The notes below the pieces were generated by a model, which worked only from the letters and a program-made list of their open reading frames with translations, ran no database searches and had not been told where the DNA came from. DNA of 64,000 bases, taken from assembly GCF_900130005.1 (NCBI RefSeq), contig NZ_FQXP01000004.1, positions 260,703-324,702 of the forward strand, given 5' to 3'. The stretch comes from Clostridium collagenovorans DSM 3089. Its GTDB lineage: Bacteria > Bacillota > Clostridia > Clostridiales > Clostridiaceae. Positions 27,468 through 34,656 of the stretch are shown here, piece by piece. Within the stretch, counting starts at the first letter, position 1. Each line of letters opens with the position of its first letter. The translations under genes were made by a program, and so were the position numbers.

Positions 27468-27587
27468 ATGATTATAAACTTCATTAGAAATATAACAAAA
27501 AGATTTAGTGGTATCACCTTAAACATTGGACCAGTTGGATTTAACTTTGATAGAGATGGCTCTTGTCGAGTATATGATTTAAAGTGA
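27468..27587 (+). CDS. Small protein (39 aa) upstream of Shedu gene
   Basis: Short ORF from ATG at 27468 with a good RBS (AAGGGGGATG) just upstream. The product is MIINFIRNITKRFSG followed by ITLNIGPVGFNFDRDG and a Cys near the end. Amphipathic, basic N-terminal half. Not recognised. It ends 31 bp before the Shedu gene and probably shares its transcript; it may be a leader or an accessory peptide. Confidence 0.4.
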   Translation: MIINFIRNITKRFSGITLNIGPVGFNFDRDGSCRVYDLK

Positions 27588-27618
27588 AGAGTTATATAAA
27601 TATATTTTAGGAGGAAAC

Positions 27619-28425
27619 ATGGGGTTATTTGGTAGAGATTATAGGTTCTTAACACAAGAAGAAAGGAAACAATGGGATGAGGTTCTAGAGAGAGAAAAAT
27701 ATAATGAAGATGGTAGTAGATTACCAATAGGGAAACGAAATTTGTTTAGAGAATATCCGAAAGCAGCAAGATATTATGATCAATTATTTCCTAATAATTA
27801 TTTAGATATTGTTGAATTAAAGGATATAGAAAAATTACAGTCGTTTAATGAAGGTTTTAAAACTTTGTTAGATTCTAATTGTAATGAACGAGAAATATTG
27901 AATTATATAAAAGATAATAAGGCATATTACATTATAGGTTCTATATTTTCACAATATAATTTTGGACATCATGAAGCATATATTTTTCCAGAATTTCAGT
28001 TAGGTATAACTTATAGAGTAGACTATTTATTAGTAGGAAAAAGTTCTGGAGGTTATGAATTTATATTTATTGAATTAGAACATCCTTGTGGTAGTATAAC
28101 TAAACAGGATGGCAAATTAGGGGGAGTATTTAGAAAAGGAATTGAACAAACTAAGGATTGGAAAAGATGGCTTGATAGAAATTATCAATCACTTAGAGAA
28201 AATTTTGCCAATAATATTAGAGATCATGATCGATTACCAAGTGAGTTTATAGAATATGATTCAACAAGAATACATTATGTTGTAATTGCAGGAAGAAGAG
28301 AAAATTTTAAGGAAAATACTTACTGCATAAAGAGAGAATATCAAAAAGATCAAAATATAATACTTTTACATTATGATAATCTTTTAGATTTCTCTAAAAA
28401 TATTATTGGAAAATTATCATATTAA
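27619..28425 (+). CDS. sduA: Shedu-type antiphage nuclease (DUF4263)
   Basis: 268 residues. The C-terminal half matches the Shedu/DUF4263 nuclease core: HEAYIFPEFQLGITYRVDYL (119-136, Asp135), FIFIELEHP (148-156; Glu152 and Glu154 where many nucleases have E-x-K), then TKQDGKLGGVFRKGIEQTKD (161-180) and W181, and the strand HYVVIAGRRENF with final LLHYDNLLDF. Shedu proteins are single-gene phage-defence nucleases that act in the cytoplasm. The start follows TTAGGAGG. Neighbours are a 39-aa ORF, an amber-interrupted small gene, a decayed integrase and a SEC-C nuclease, which fits a defence island. The loss of the usual Lys is worth noting. Confidence 0.75.
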   Translation: MGLFGRDYRFLTQEERKQWDEVLEREKYNEDGSRLPIGKRNLFREYPKAARYYDQLFPNNYLDIVELKDIEKLQSFNEGFKTLLDSNCNEREILNYIKDNKAYYIIGSIFSQYNFGHHEAYIFPEFQLGITYRVDYLLVGKSSGGYEFIFIELEHPCGSITKQDGKLGGVFRKGIEQTKDWKRWLDRNYQSLRENFANNIRDHDRLPSEFIEYDSTRIHYVVIAGRRENFKENTYCIKREYQKDQNIILLHYDNLLDFSKNIIGKLSY

Positions 28426-28441
28426 ATATGGGAGAATATAT

Positions 28442-28696
28442 ATGTTTGATGTGGTGTGGAAAAATATAATTTTTAATAAAGGAAAAACATTTGTAACTAA
28501 AAGTAATATTGAATTTAAATATAAAGTTAAGGGAAATGATATTATTCCTTATAGAACAAACTACCCATTAAATAAAAATGATTTTAAGAAGGCATATAAC
28601 TTATTACCGTTAGATGGACCAGGAAAGATAAACAATATAGTTAGAGGACCAGCATATGTTTAGGCTATATTAAATGATAATAGAATTATAGAATAA
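28442..28696 (+). pseudogene. Small conserved protein interrupted by an amber codon
   Basis: An ORF from ATG 28442 (GGGAGA RBS) gives 73 residues ending LLPLDGPGKINNIVRGPAYV at TAG 28661-28663. The same frame goes on AILNDNRIIE to TAA at 28694-28696. I recall small proteins of this type ending GPSYVWAIL.D.RI, so TAG most likely replaces a TGG Trp codon. Whether the 73-residue product still works is unknown. It starts 16 bp after the Shedu stop. Function of the family not known to me. Confidence 0.5.
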
Positions 28697-28699
28697 TAT

Positions 28700-28727
28700 A
28701 AGCCACACAATTATTCTTGTGTGGCTT
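28700..28727. terminator. Hairpin between Shedu unit and integrase remnant
   Basis: AAGCCACACAA (28700-28710) pairs perfectly with TTGTGTGGCTT (28717-28727) around TTATTC. No T-run follows on the plus strand, and reading leftward it is followed by ATATTATT. It is probably a convergent terminator for the two sides, or part of a recombination site. Confidence 0.6.
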
Positions 28728-28769
28728 GTCCGTTAAGGCTTGTATCTAAGGCATTTAGAGCATTTTTAA

Positions 28770-29277
28770 TCATATTTTTGTTCCTGTGTTGATAAGTATT
28801 TCTAGTAAAACAGGAGTATAGTGTCCTAATAGATCACTAACTGTTTTTTCATCAACACCTAAAAGATAAAGTTGTTGTGCACAGCAGTGTCTAGTGTCAT
28901 GGAATCGCATCTCTGATAAATTTAATTTTTTTTAGAGTTCTCTTTAAACTACTAGTTAGTGAAGATGGATTATAATTACATCCATTATCTTTGCATATAA
29001 CAAGATTATGTTCATTTACCATGACTTTCTCCTTTAAAGATTTTTGATATTCCTGTAGTTCAAGCAATAGTTTAAATACTGAATTAGGTATTGGATTAAT
29101 TCGGACAGAACCCTTAGTTTTTGGTTCTTTAAATATAGGTCCTTTCGTAGTTAATACTAGTTGCTTAGTTATACTCAATTCTTGTTCCTCAAAATTTATA
29201 CTATCCCAAGTAAGTCCTAGTATTTCTCCACGCCTCATGCCCATCTGAAAACCTAAGGTAAAAGCAACTTTATGAGT
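28770..29277 (-). pseudogene. Tyrosine recombinase (phage integrase) remnant, frameshifted
   Basis: The minus strand reads THKVAFTLGFQMGMRRGEIL, with the box I catalytic Arg in GMRRGE, then LTWDSINFEE and the beta-hairpin Lys region through RTLKKIK. At a run of eight A's near 28920-28935 the frame breaks; the continuation LSEMRFHDTRH carries box II H-x-x-R-H and DLLGHYTPV carries the next His. The catalytic Tyr region is lost (LLEILINTGTKI then TGA at 28770). A stop also lies just upstream of THKVAF, and further scraps of the N-terminal domain extend to about 29400. Clearly decayed. Confidence 0.8.
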
Positions 29278-29721
29278 TTAGGTAGGTGCAGAATTTATAA
29301 CTCTTTGAATATCTTCTAATATTGATATCATTAAAAGTTATTTTGTTATCTCCTTTAGTAAAATAAATGTAGTTTTCTTCGATTCTCATAAACATCAATC
29401 ATTTCAATATTTATATTTGTAAATGTTGTAAACAACAAAAGTTTGTATAAGTATTTACAGTCAATACAATATAAATAACCAATAGAGGAAAATCAAATTT
29501 TTAATTCAATTTTATTTGGAAACTTTATAAAAAGTGGTTTCAGAATCGAAAGGGAATTTTAGAAACGATTTCCTTATAGAGATAATAAAACCTAAAGCAC
29601 CCCCTAAATACTACTGAATTTAACCTTGAAATGATTTATATGAGTTCTAAATCAATATAATTACTTTAGAAACCATTTGTGTTAAAATTATGTATAGTAA
29701 GTAGTGAAGGAGATAAAATTT

Positions 29722-32016
29722 ATGGTAAAAAAATTTTTTGAAGAGTTGAATAAAAATACACCTAGAGAACTTGAAAATTTATTTTTAGAAATTGATGAGT
29801 TAATTACAGATATTAATCCTATCAACTTAATGGAATATTTGTCAGTAATATCAATTTTTTCTGAAGAAAATTATTCTGACAGTAATTTCTTACAAATATC
29901 ACAGTTGGAGTATATTTGCGGATTAATGTTGAAGAAGAAATATAATGAAAATAATAATAATAAAATTGCTCCAAAACGGATTCAAAAAATCCAAGATTGT
30001 ATTAATAAATTTTTCACTTTATGGACATTATCTGACTATTATAGAAGAATAGATAAAACTAAAAGTAATAAAGAGAATGAAAAGAATATTATGATCTCTT
30101 CTTTATCTATTAATTATGGTATCGTAAGAGGAGATGCATTTGGAGATCAAATAATAAATCAAATGGTTGGTTTATTTGAAAAATATGATGAATGGATTAT
30201 GAAAAATGAAGGATTTACAATAAGAGAAGCAATATTATTTTTTGAAAAGATAAAAGAGAGATATGAAAGGTTGTTAAATAAATGTAGAAATAATATTATT
30301 AATTCTAGTGAAGATATGGTAAATGAATTAATTAATAACAAAGATAACATAAAGAATAATTTGCCACTATCAATATTCAAAAAAATATTCAAAGGTAAAA
30401 AGAAAAATTTAGTACAAAGTAGTGCAGCATTTCTTTTTGATTGCACATATAAAGGTACACTAACTTTTACAATTGAAAGTTTCTGCGAGGAAGAAGATAT
30501 AACTAACGTTGAATCCTTTAGAAAGTTTATAGATAGATTTTCATCAGAAATCAATAAGGATTTAAATAAAAAATTTAAGTATCCTTCAGATAACAATATT
30601 ATAAGGGAAAGACCAATAATGAGATATAATGATAAATATGTAGTATCTAATCTTTCTAGTTTAATTTCAACCATTCAATATGAAATTGAGAATGATATGA
30701 AAAAAAATAAAATATGGGATAAATATCAGAAAAACAAGGGAGATTATCTTGAAAATAGGACAAAGGTTATATTAGAACAAATATTACCAAGTTCTAAATC
30801 ATATGAATCATTACTTTATGATTTTGTTGAGAATACAGGAGAAGTTAGAAGATGTGAATTGGATTTATTATTAGTATATGATAATAAGATATTTTTAGTA
30901 GAATCTAAAAGTGGATTATTTCATACACCAGCAAGGAGAGGAGCATTAAAAAAATTAGAAAACAATATTAAAGAAAATATTGAATATGCTTTTGAGCAAG
31001 CGAGTAGAGCCAAGCAATATATAAATGATAATGAAGAAGCAATATTTTATGATGAAAATGGAAATAAAGTAGTGGAGATTAGAGGTAGTGATTATAGTGA
31101 GGTTTTTATAATAAATACTACGATGGAGAATTTTGGAGAAGTAGCAACATCAATTAATAAATTCAAACAAATGGGACTATATAACAACGATGAGTACCCC
31201 TGGTCAGTAAATATCAATGATTTAGATATTATAAAAGATTTTATTGAATATCCTTTTCAATTCATACATTATATTCATAGAAGGTTAAAAATAAATAATC
31301 GCTCAAATGAAATAGCAGAAATAAAGTGTAATGATGAGTTAGATTTATTTATTCATTATTTACAGAATAATCTTTACTATGATGATTGTGAGGAATATAA
31401 TTTAGTTATGATTCCTGATTCTTCAGAAATAATAAATGAATATTATTTAAGTAAAAACAAGGATTTAATAATTAAACAGAATATAGACAATGATTTTAAA
31501 AGAATTTTAATTGATATAGAAAAGTTAAATACATTTGGCTACACTGATATAATAGTATCACTTTTGGAATTAGATGGTTTTACTAGAAATGAGATTATTG
31601 ATAATTTAAAGTTACAGATGGAAAGAACGAAAGTAGATAAAAAAATTCATGATGTAACATCTATAGTATTAAATAATCCTAATGACAAAAGAACTGGAAT
31701 TGGAGTTACAATTTTTACTGCATTATCATCGATGAGAGCGGATGTAGGGAAGAGGCTAGAAGGGTATTGTAGGTTAAAGAAGTATCAACAAAAATCATAT
31801 GAGTGGATTGGGATTTGTAAATTTATAGATGATCCATTATGGAGTATTAACGAGGTAATGTATTTTAAATGGGAAGAAGAACAAAATTTACATTATGATA
31901 AATTAGTTGAAGAAAATCTAACTAAACCATTAACTTGGGCTAATAAGGTTGGGAGAAATGACATGTGTCCATGTGGAAGTGGTATAAAATTCAAAAAGTG
32001 TCATGGTAAGAATTGA
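29722..32016 (+). CDS. PD-(D/E)XK-like nuclease with C-terminal SEC-C zinc motif
   Basis: 764 residues, cytosolic. The N-terminal ~330 residues are helical and unrecognised. Residues 345-400 look like a NERD/PD-(D/E)XK core: GDYLENRTKVILEQIL, then CELDLLLVYDNKIFLVESKS with Asp381, Glu394 and Lys396 in the D...E-x-K arrangement. A mixed helical region follows, with weak charge-rich repeats. The last 20 residues are a SEC-C motif, DMCPCGSGIKFKKCH (Cys749, Cys751, Cys760, His761), which binds zinc. I chose the ATG at 29722 because AGGAG lies 9 nt upstream; the frame could start at 29704. It stands alone between an integrase remnant and repeat copy B. A defence or DNA-quality role is inference. 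Confidence 0.7.
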   Translation: MVKKFFEELNKNTPRELENLFLEIDELITDINPINLMEYLSVISIFSEENYSDSNFLQISQLEYICGLMLKKKYNENNNNKIAPKRIQKIQDCINKFFTLWTLSDYYRRIDKTKSNKENEKNIMISSLSINYGIVRGDAFGDQIINQMVGLFEKYDEWIMKNEGFTIREAILFFEKIKERYERLLNKCRNNIINSSEDMVNELINNKDNIKNNLPLSIFKKIFKGKKKNLVQSSAAFLFDCTYKGTLTFTIESFCEEEDITNVESFRKFIDRFSSEINKDLNKKFKYPSDNNIIRERPIMRYNDKYVVSNLSSLISTIQYEIENDMKKNKIWDKYQKNKGDYLENRTKVILEQILPSSKSYESLLYDFVENTGEVRRCELDLLLVYDNKIFLVESKSGLFHTPARRGALKKLENNIKENIEYAFEQASRAKQYINDNEEAIFYDENGNKVVEIRGSDYSEVFIINTTMENFGEVATSINKFKQMGLYNNDEYPWSVNINDLDIIKDFIEYPFQFIHYIHRRLKINNRSNEIAEIKCNDELDLFIHYLQNNLYYDDCEEYNLVMIPDSSEIINEYYLSKNKDLIIKQNIDNDFKRILIDIEKLNTFGYTDIIVSLLELDGFTRNEIIDNLKLQMERTKVDKKIHDVTSIVLNNPNDKRTGIGVTIFTALSSMRADVGKRLEGYCRLKKYQQKSYEWIGICKFIDDPLWSINEVMYFKWEEEQNLHYDKLVEENLTKPLTWANKVGRNDMCPCGSGIKFKKCHGKN

Positions 32017-32140
32017 GTCATCAAAAAGATCATCAATGAGTCATCACTAAATAGAAATAATGGACGAAATATTACTAAAAAAGACCCTTTGTACATAATG
32101 GATAAGGGAGATGTTCTTATACTTTTAATTCGAAAACAAG

Positions 32141-32223
32141 TTTTTATAAAGAGTAATCCAAGGCTCTCAAGCGTATAAAAGACATAAATAGTTATATGAA
32201 ACAAGAATAATATGTTAAAATAG
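32141..32223 (+). repeat. Direct repeat copy B bracketing the defence block
   Basis: 83-bp partner of 27310-27393, same orientation, sharing TTTTTATAAAGAGT at the start and AATAATATGTTAAAATAG at the end. Just upstream (32015-32050) stand three GATCATCA/AGTCATCA-like units that echo AGTCATCAA and CTCATCAA inside copy A. The 32.0-32.4 kb gap otherwise holds only a kinase-like remnant and a hairpin. Confidence 0.65.
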
Positions 32224-32234
32224 TATTGTATTAA

Positions 32235-32321
32235 ACATTGCATCATTTAGATTTGATTTTTTATAGTAATATTAAATTAAGTGTTGAAGAAGTTGTTGAT
32301 AAAGTACTTAAATTAATATAA
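32235..32321 (+). pseudogene. C-terminal scrap of a nucleotide kinase-like gene
   Basis: Open frame without a start codon reading LDLIFYSNIKLSVEEVVDKV LKLI and ending at TAA 32321. The pattern hydrophobic-D-x-x-x-N-L-S-V-E-E-V-V-D-K-I-L is the usual tail of small P-loop kinases (shikimate-kinase or AAA_18-like). Only ~28 residues are left, directly after repeat copy B. Confidence 0.35.
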
Positions 32322-32363
32322 AGCAAATTGTGTTTATGAATTAACTATAAGCACAATTTGCCT
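32321..32363. terminator. Hairpin between convergent units
   Basis: AAGCAAATTGTG (32321-32332) pairs with CACAATTTGC (32352-32361). It lies 7 bp beyond the stop of the leftward gene at 32370. T-runs are weak on both sides. Confidence 0.5.
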
Positions 32364-32369
32364 CAAGTA

Positions 32370-32738
32370 TTACTTTTTATATAAAAGCTCAATATCACCA
32401 TCTACAAAGCCAAGTCCTATAGCTTCTAGTTCTTTTAGCATAGTAGCATGCTTACCATTGTTAAGATAGTTTTTAATTATATTAGATATAAGAAGTAAAC
32501 CATCTTCCCAGTTCTCAATATCCTTAGTTATTGGTATAAGAAATAAATTTTCTTCAGTAGAAAAAATTTCTTCACAAGCCCAATCTTCATCATCTTCATT
32601 AAAGCTATCAGTTGCTATTAATTGAATATCGTAAGTTTTATCAGAACCTTCATACAAATTAAAGTTAATAGCTACAGCTTTAGAGGGAAGTTTTTTTAAA
32701 CAGTTATCCAGCCATTCTGCAAAATCTTCACTATACAA
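32370..32738 (-). CDS. Small acidic cytosolic protein of unknown family
   Basis: 122 residues beginning at TTG (32736-32738), with AGGAGG 8 nt upstream on the minus strand. Acidic and rich in Trp/Asp pairs (DEDWACEEIF, IENWEDGLLLI). Ends with AIGLGFVDGDIELLYKK. The overall look recalls small immunity-type or SMI1-like proteins, but I cannot assign a family. It follows the nucleoside phosphorylase gene by 24 bp, so both are probably one transcript. Confidence 0.65.
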   Translation of the reverse strand: MYSEDFAEWLDNCLKKLPSKAVAINFNLYEGSDKTYDIQLIATDSFNEDDEDWACEEIFSTEENLFLIPITKDIENWEDGLLLISNIIKNYLNNGKHATMLKELEAIGLGFVDGDIELLYKK

Positions 32739-32762
32739 AATAAAGTCCTCCTTTTAGTTTTA

Positions 32763-33548
32763 TTAAATAATCTCATAAATTATCTTTGGAATTAGTTCCT
32801 TTCGTATCTTCTTTCTATATAGGTGTTCTTCCTCATTTATTTCGTTGAATAGGGACTTCTTTTGAAGAGTATTGTCAGATATACTGAAAATAGCTACAGC
32901 TGGTATATTACAAAGAGAACTTGCCTTAAATACAGCAGCAGTTTCCATTTCAATACTATTACAGCCTAAATTTAAAATGTGTTCCAAATGAGCAAATTCA
33001 GCAAATATAGTATCAATACTAAAGTTGTTAACCAAATGATAAGTAACATTTTCATCACTACATAGTTTTTTAGTTTTATCAATAAGTGTATTATTAAACT
33101 CATCATCAGGATAGTATTTTTCACCGAAGCAATCCTTAGTAATATCCTTCTGTAAGTACCTGCATACCCCATCACCACAGATAGAGAATAAAGGAATTGC
33201 AATGTCACCAATATTCATATTTGAATTTAGTGCACCAGAAGAACCAAGGAAGATAAGCTTCTTACAATTAGTAGTACCTAAAGCTAGTATTGCATCTGTG
33301 CACATACTTGCACCCATACCTGTTTTGATAAAAGTAAATTTTTTATCAAACAAAGTACAATCCCAGACCTTAATACAACCATCTTTAATTAAAGTTGATT
33401 CTATATTAGCTAATCTATCAGGCTCCCACCAAGGTGCAACAATAACAGTTTCTCTAATAGAAGTACTATCACAACCTAAGGAAGTCTTGCAAAGAAGCTC
33501 CCTTGAAGTACCGTAGTTTAAATGACCATTTATTAAAAAGTTATACAT
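32763..33548 (-). CDS. Nucleoside phosphorylase family protein (PNP/UDP type)
   Basis: 261 residues. Characteristic phosphorylase text: FIKTGMGASMCTDAILALG (residues ~72-90, phosphate/ribose site), KLIFLGSSGALNSNMNIGDI (~97-116) and SIEMETAAVFKAS (the nucleoside-binding Met-Glu-Thr-Ala motif, near 196-208). Would cleave a nucleoside with phosphate to free base and ribose-1-phosphate; whether purine or uridine cannot be told. RBS GGGAGAT precedes the ATG. First gene of a two-gene leftward unit. Confidence 0.85.
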   Translation of the reverse strand: MYNFLINGHLNYGTSRELLCKTSLGCDSTSIRETVIVAPWWEPDRLANIESTLIKDGCIKVWDCTLFDKKFTFIKTGMGASMCTDAILALGTTNCKKLIFLGSSGALNSNMNIGDIAIPLFSICGDGVCRYLQKDITKDCFGEKYYPDDEFNNTLIDKTKKLCSDENVTYHLVNNFSIDTIFAEFAHLEHILNLGCNSIEMETAAVFKASSLCNIPAVAIFSISDNTLQKKSLFNEINEEEHLYRKKIRKELIPKIIYEII

Positions 33549-33811
33549 AGTGATCTCCCTTATTACGTTATTTTATTTAAATTTTACATTATTATTTTAA
33601 TTAAGTATATATTTTACAATGAATAACGTGGATGAAAATTAAGGAAAAATAGAAACAACGGAATGCTTTAGAAGAGATAATGACTTTAGAGATGTTTTCA
33701 AAATAAAATCATATAGTTAAAAATTTATTAAATTATTTAAAAGGAGTTTTATATTTAGTTGTATAAAAATAATTATATGGTAGAATAAAATTAATATTAA
33801 CTATTTGAAAC

Positions 33812-33887
33812 TTTAACCAGATTAAGCGAAGTTAATCTTAAGGTTAAATATACTTATAAATTTGAAAACGGTCACAATTTTATAAGT
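33812..33887 (+). promoter_or_regulatory. Two consecutive hairpins in the leader of the PC4-like gene
   Basis: Hairpin 1: TTTAACC (33812-33818) and AGATTAA (33819-33825), loop GCGAAG, then TTAATCT (33832-33838) and GGTTAAA (33842-33848) with a 3-nt bulge. Hairpin 2: ACTTATAAA (33852-33860) with TTTATAAGT (33879-33887). They end 22 bp before the ATG. No T-run follows, so control of translation or stability is more likely than termination. The rest of the 360-bp gap (33549-33811) shows nothing else. Confidence 0.5.
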
Positions 33888-33909
33888 AAGCGATAAGAAG
33901 GAGAGCTTT

Positions 33910-34131
33910 ATGGCAGAGATTAAGTATGAAATAAAAGAGGAGCTTGGGCTAATATCAGAATCAGCTAAGGGTTGGAAAAAAGAACTTAACCTAGTTAGCT
34001 GGAATGATAAAGAACCTAAATATGATTTAAGAGATTGGGCTCCAGGACATGAAAAAATGGGTAAAGGTATAACATTAAGTTTAGAGGAGTTGAGAGAACT
34101 TAAGAAACTATTGAATGCTTTAGATTTATAA
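33910..34131 (+). CDS. PC4/YdbC-type ssDNA-binding protein
   Basis: 73 residues, the length of bacterial YdbC-like PC4 homologues. The motif WKKELNLVSWNDKEPKYDLR then DWAPGHEKMGKGITLSLEEL forms the four-strand sheet plus C-terminal helix of the PC4 fold, which dimerises and binds single-stranded nucleic acid. The start has AAGGAGAG just upstream. Two hairpins occupy its leader. In bacteria such proteins are linked to transcription and replication fork processes, with no settled role. Confidence 0.85.
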   Translation: MAEIKYEIKEELGLISESAKGWKKELNLVSWNDKEPKYDLRDWAPGHEKMGKGITLSLEELRELKKLLNALDL

Positions 34132-34193
34132 TATTAATTTTCTTCGTTAATGAAAAGTCGTGAGTTTTATAATCTTGAAAGGAAGGAATTATA

Positions 34194-34562
34194 ATGAGTG
34201 GAAATAAGTGTTCTTATTGTGGATCTATAATAGATAACAATGAAGAATTCTGTAATGATCAATGTAAGCATGAGTATAAGGAGTTTAATAAGTTCTTAGA
34301 AAAAAGAAAAAATTTCTTTGGAGTCTTAGTGGCTATTAGTATAATAGTAACCTTTTTTGGCTCTATAGTAACAGTAGCAAATGTTACTTTTGGTATTTCA
34401 ACTGTTGCAATGGCAATGTTCTTACTATGTGGGACAATGTTAGCACTACCTTTTGGTACACCAGAGACATTTGACAGACTAGGAGTAAAAAAGACCGTAT
34501 TACTTATTAGAATTTTAGCAGTAGTAATTATGATAGTAACTATAATTTGTTTAATAATGTAA
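34194..34562 (+). CDS. Zinc-ribbon membrane protein (DUF2116-like)
   Basis: 122 residues. The N-terminus has CSYCGSIIDNNEEFCNDQCK with Cys6, Cys9, Cys20 and Cys24 forming a treble-clef-like zinc site (DUF2116 style). Three hydrophobic segments follow (about 43-65, 68-88, 103-121), so the zinc ribbon is probably cytosolic at a membrane surface. RBS GAAAGGAAGG. Function unknown. It ends 55 bp before a shared terminator. Confidence 0.7.
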   Translation: MSGNKCSYCGSIIDNNEEFCNDQCKHEYKEFNKFLEKRKNFFGVLVAISIIVTFFGSIVTVANVTFGISTVAMAMFLLCGTMLALPFGTPETFDRLGVKKTVLLIRILAVVIMIVTIICLIM

Positions 34563-34616
34563 ATCAGATGTGTATTCTGAATTAGTTATTAAAATATAAA
34601 TCTAATATAAATAATA

Positions 34617-34654
34617 AAAATCCAGTATTAAAATTTTATTTTAATACTGGATTT
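34617..34654. terminator. Bidirectional terminator
   Basis: TCCAGTATTAAAAT pairs perfectly with ATTTTAATACTGGA, flanked by A-run and T-run on opposite sides, so it can end both the rightward zinc-ribbon gene and the leftward DUF4026 gene whose stop is at 34657. Confidence 0.85.
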
Positions 34655-34656
34655 TA

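Noticed and set aside
30159..30674. 171-aa minus-strand ORF inside the SEC-C gene
   Set aside because: Antisense shadow in AT-rich DNA; no RBS and no family features, while the plus-strand frame has a zinc motif and nuclease residues.
33202..33516. 104-aa plus-strand ORF opposite the nucleoside phosphorylase
   Set aside because: Shadow of a well-supported minus-strand gene with all phosphorylase motifs; no RBS.
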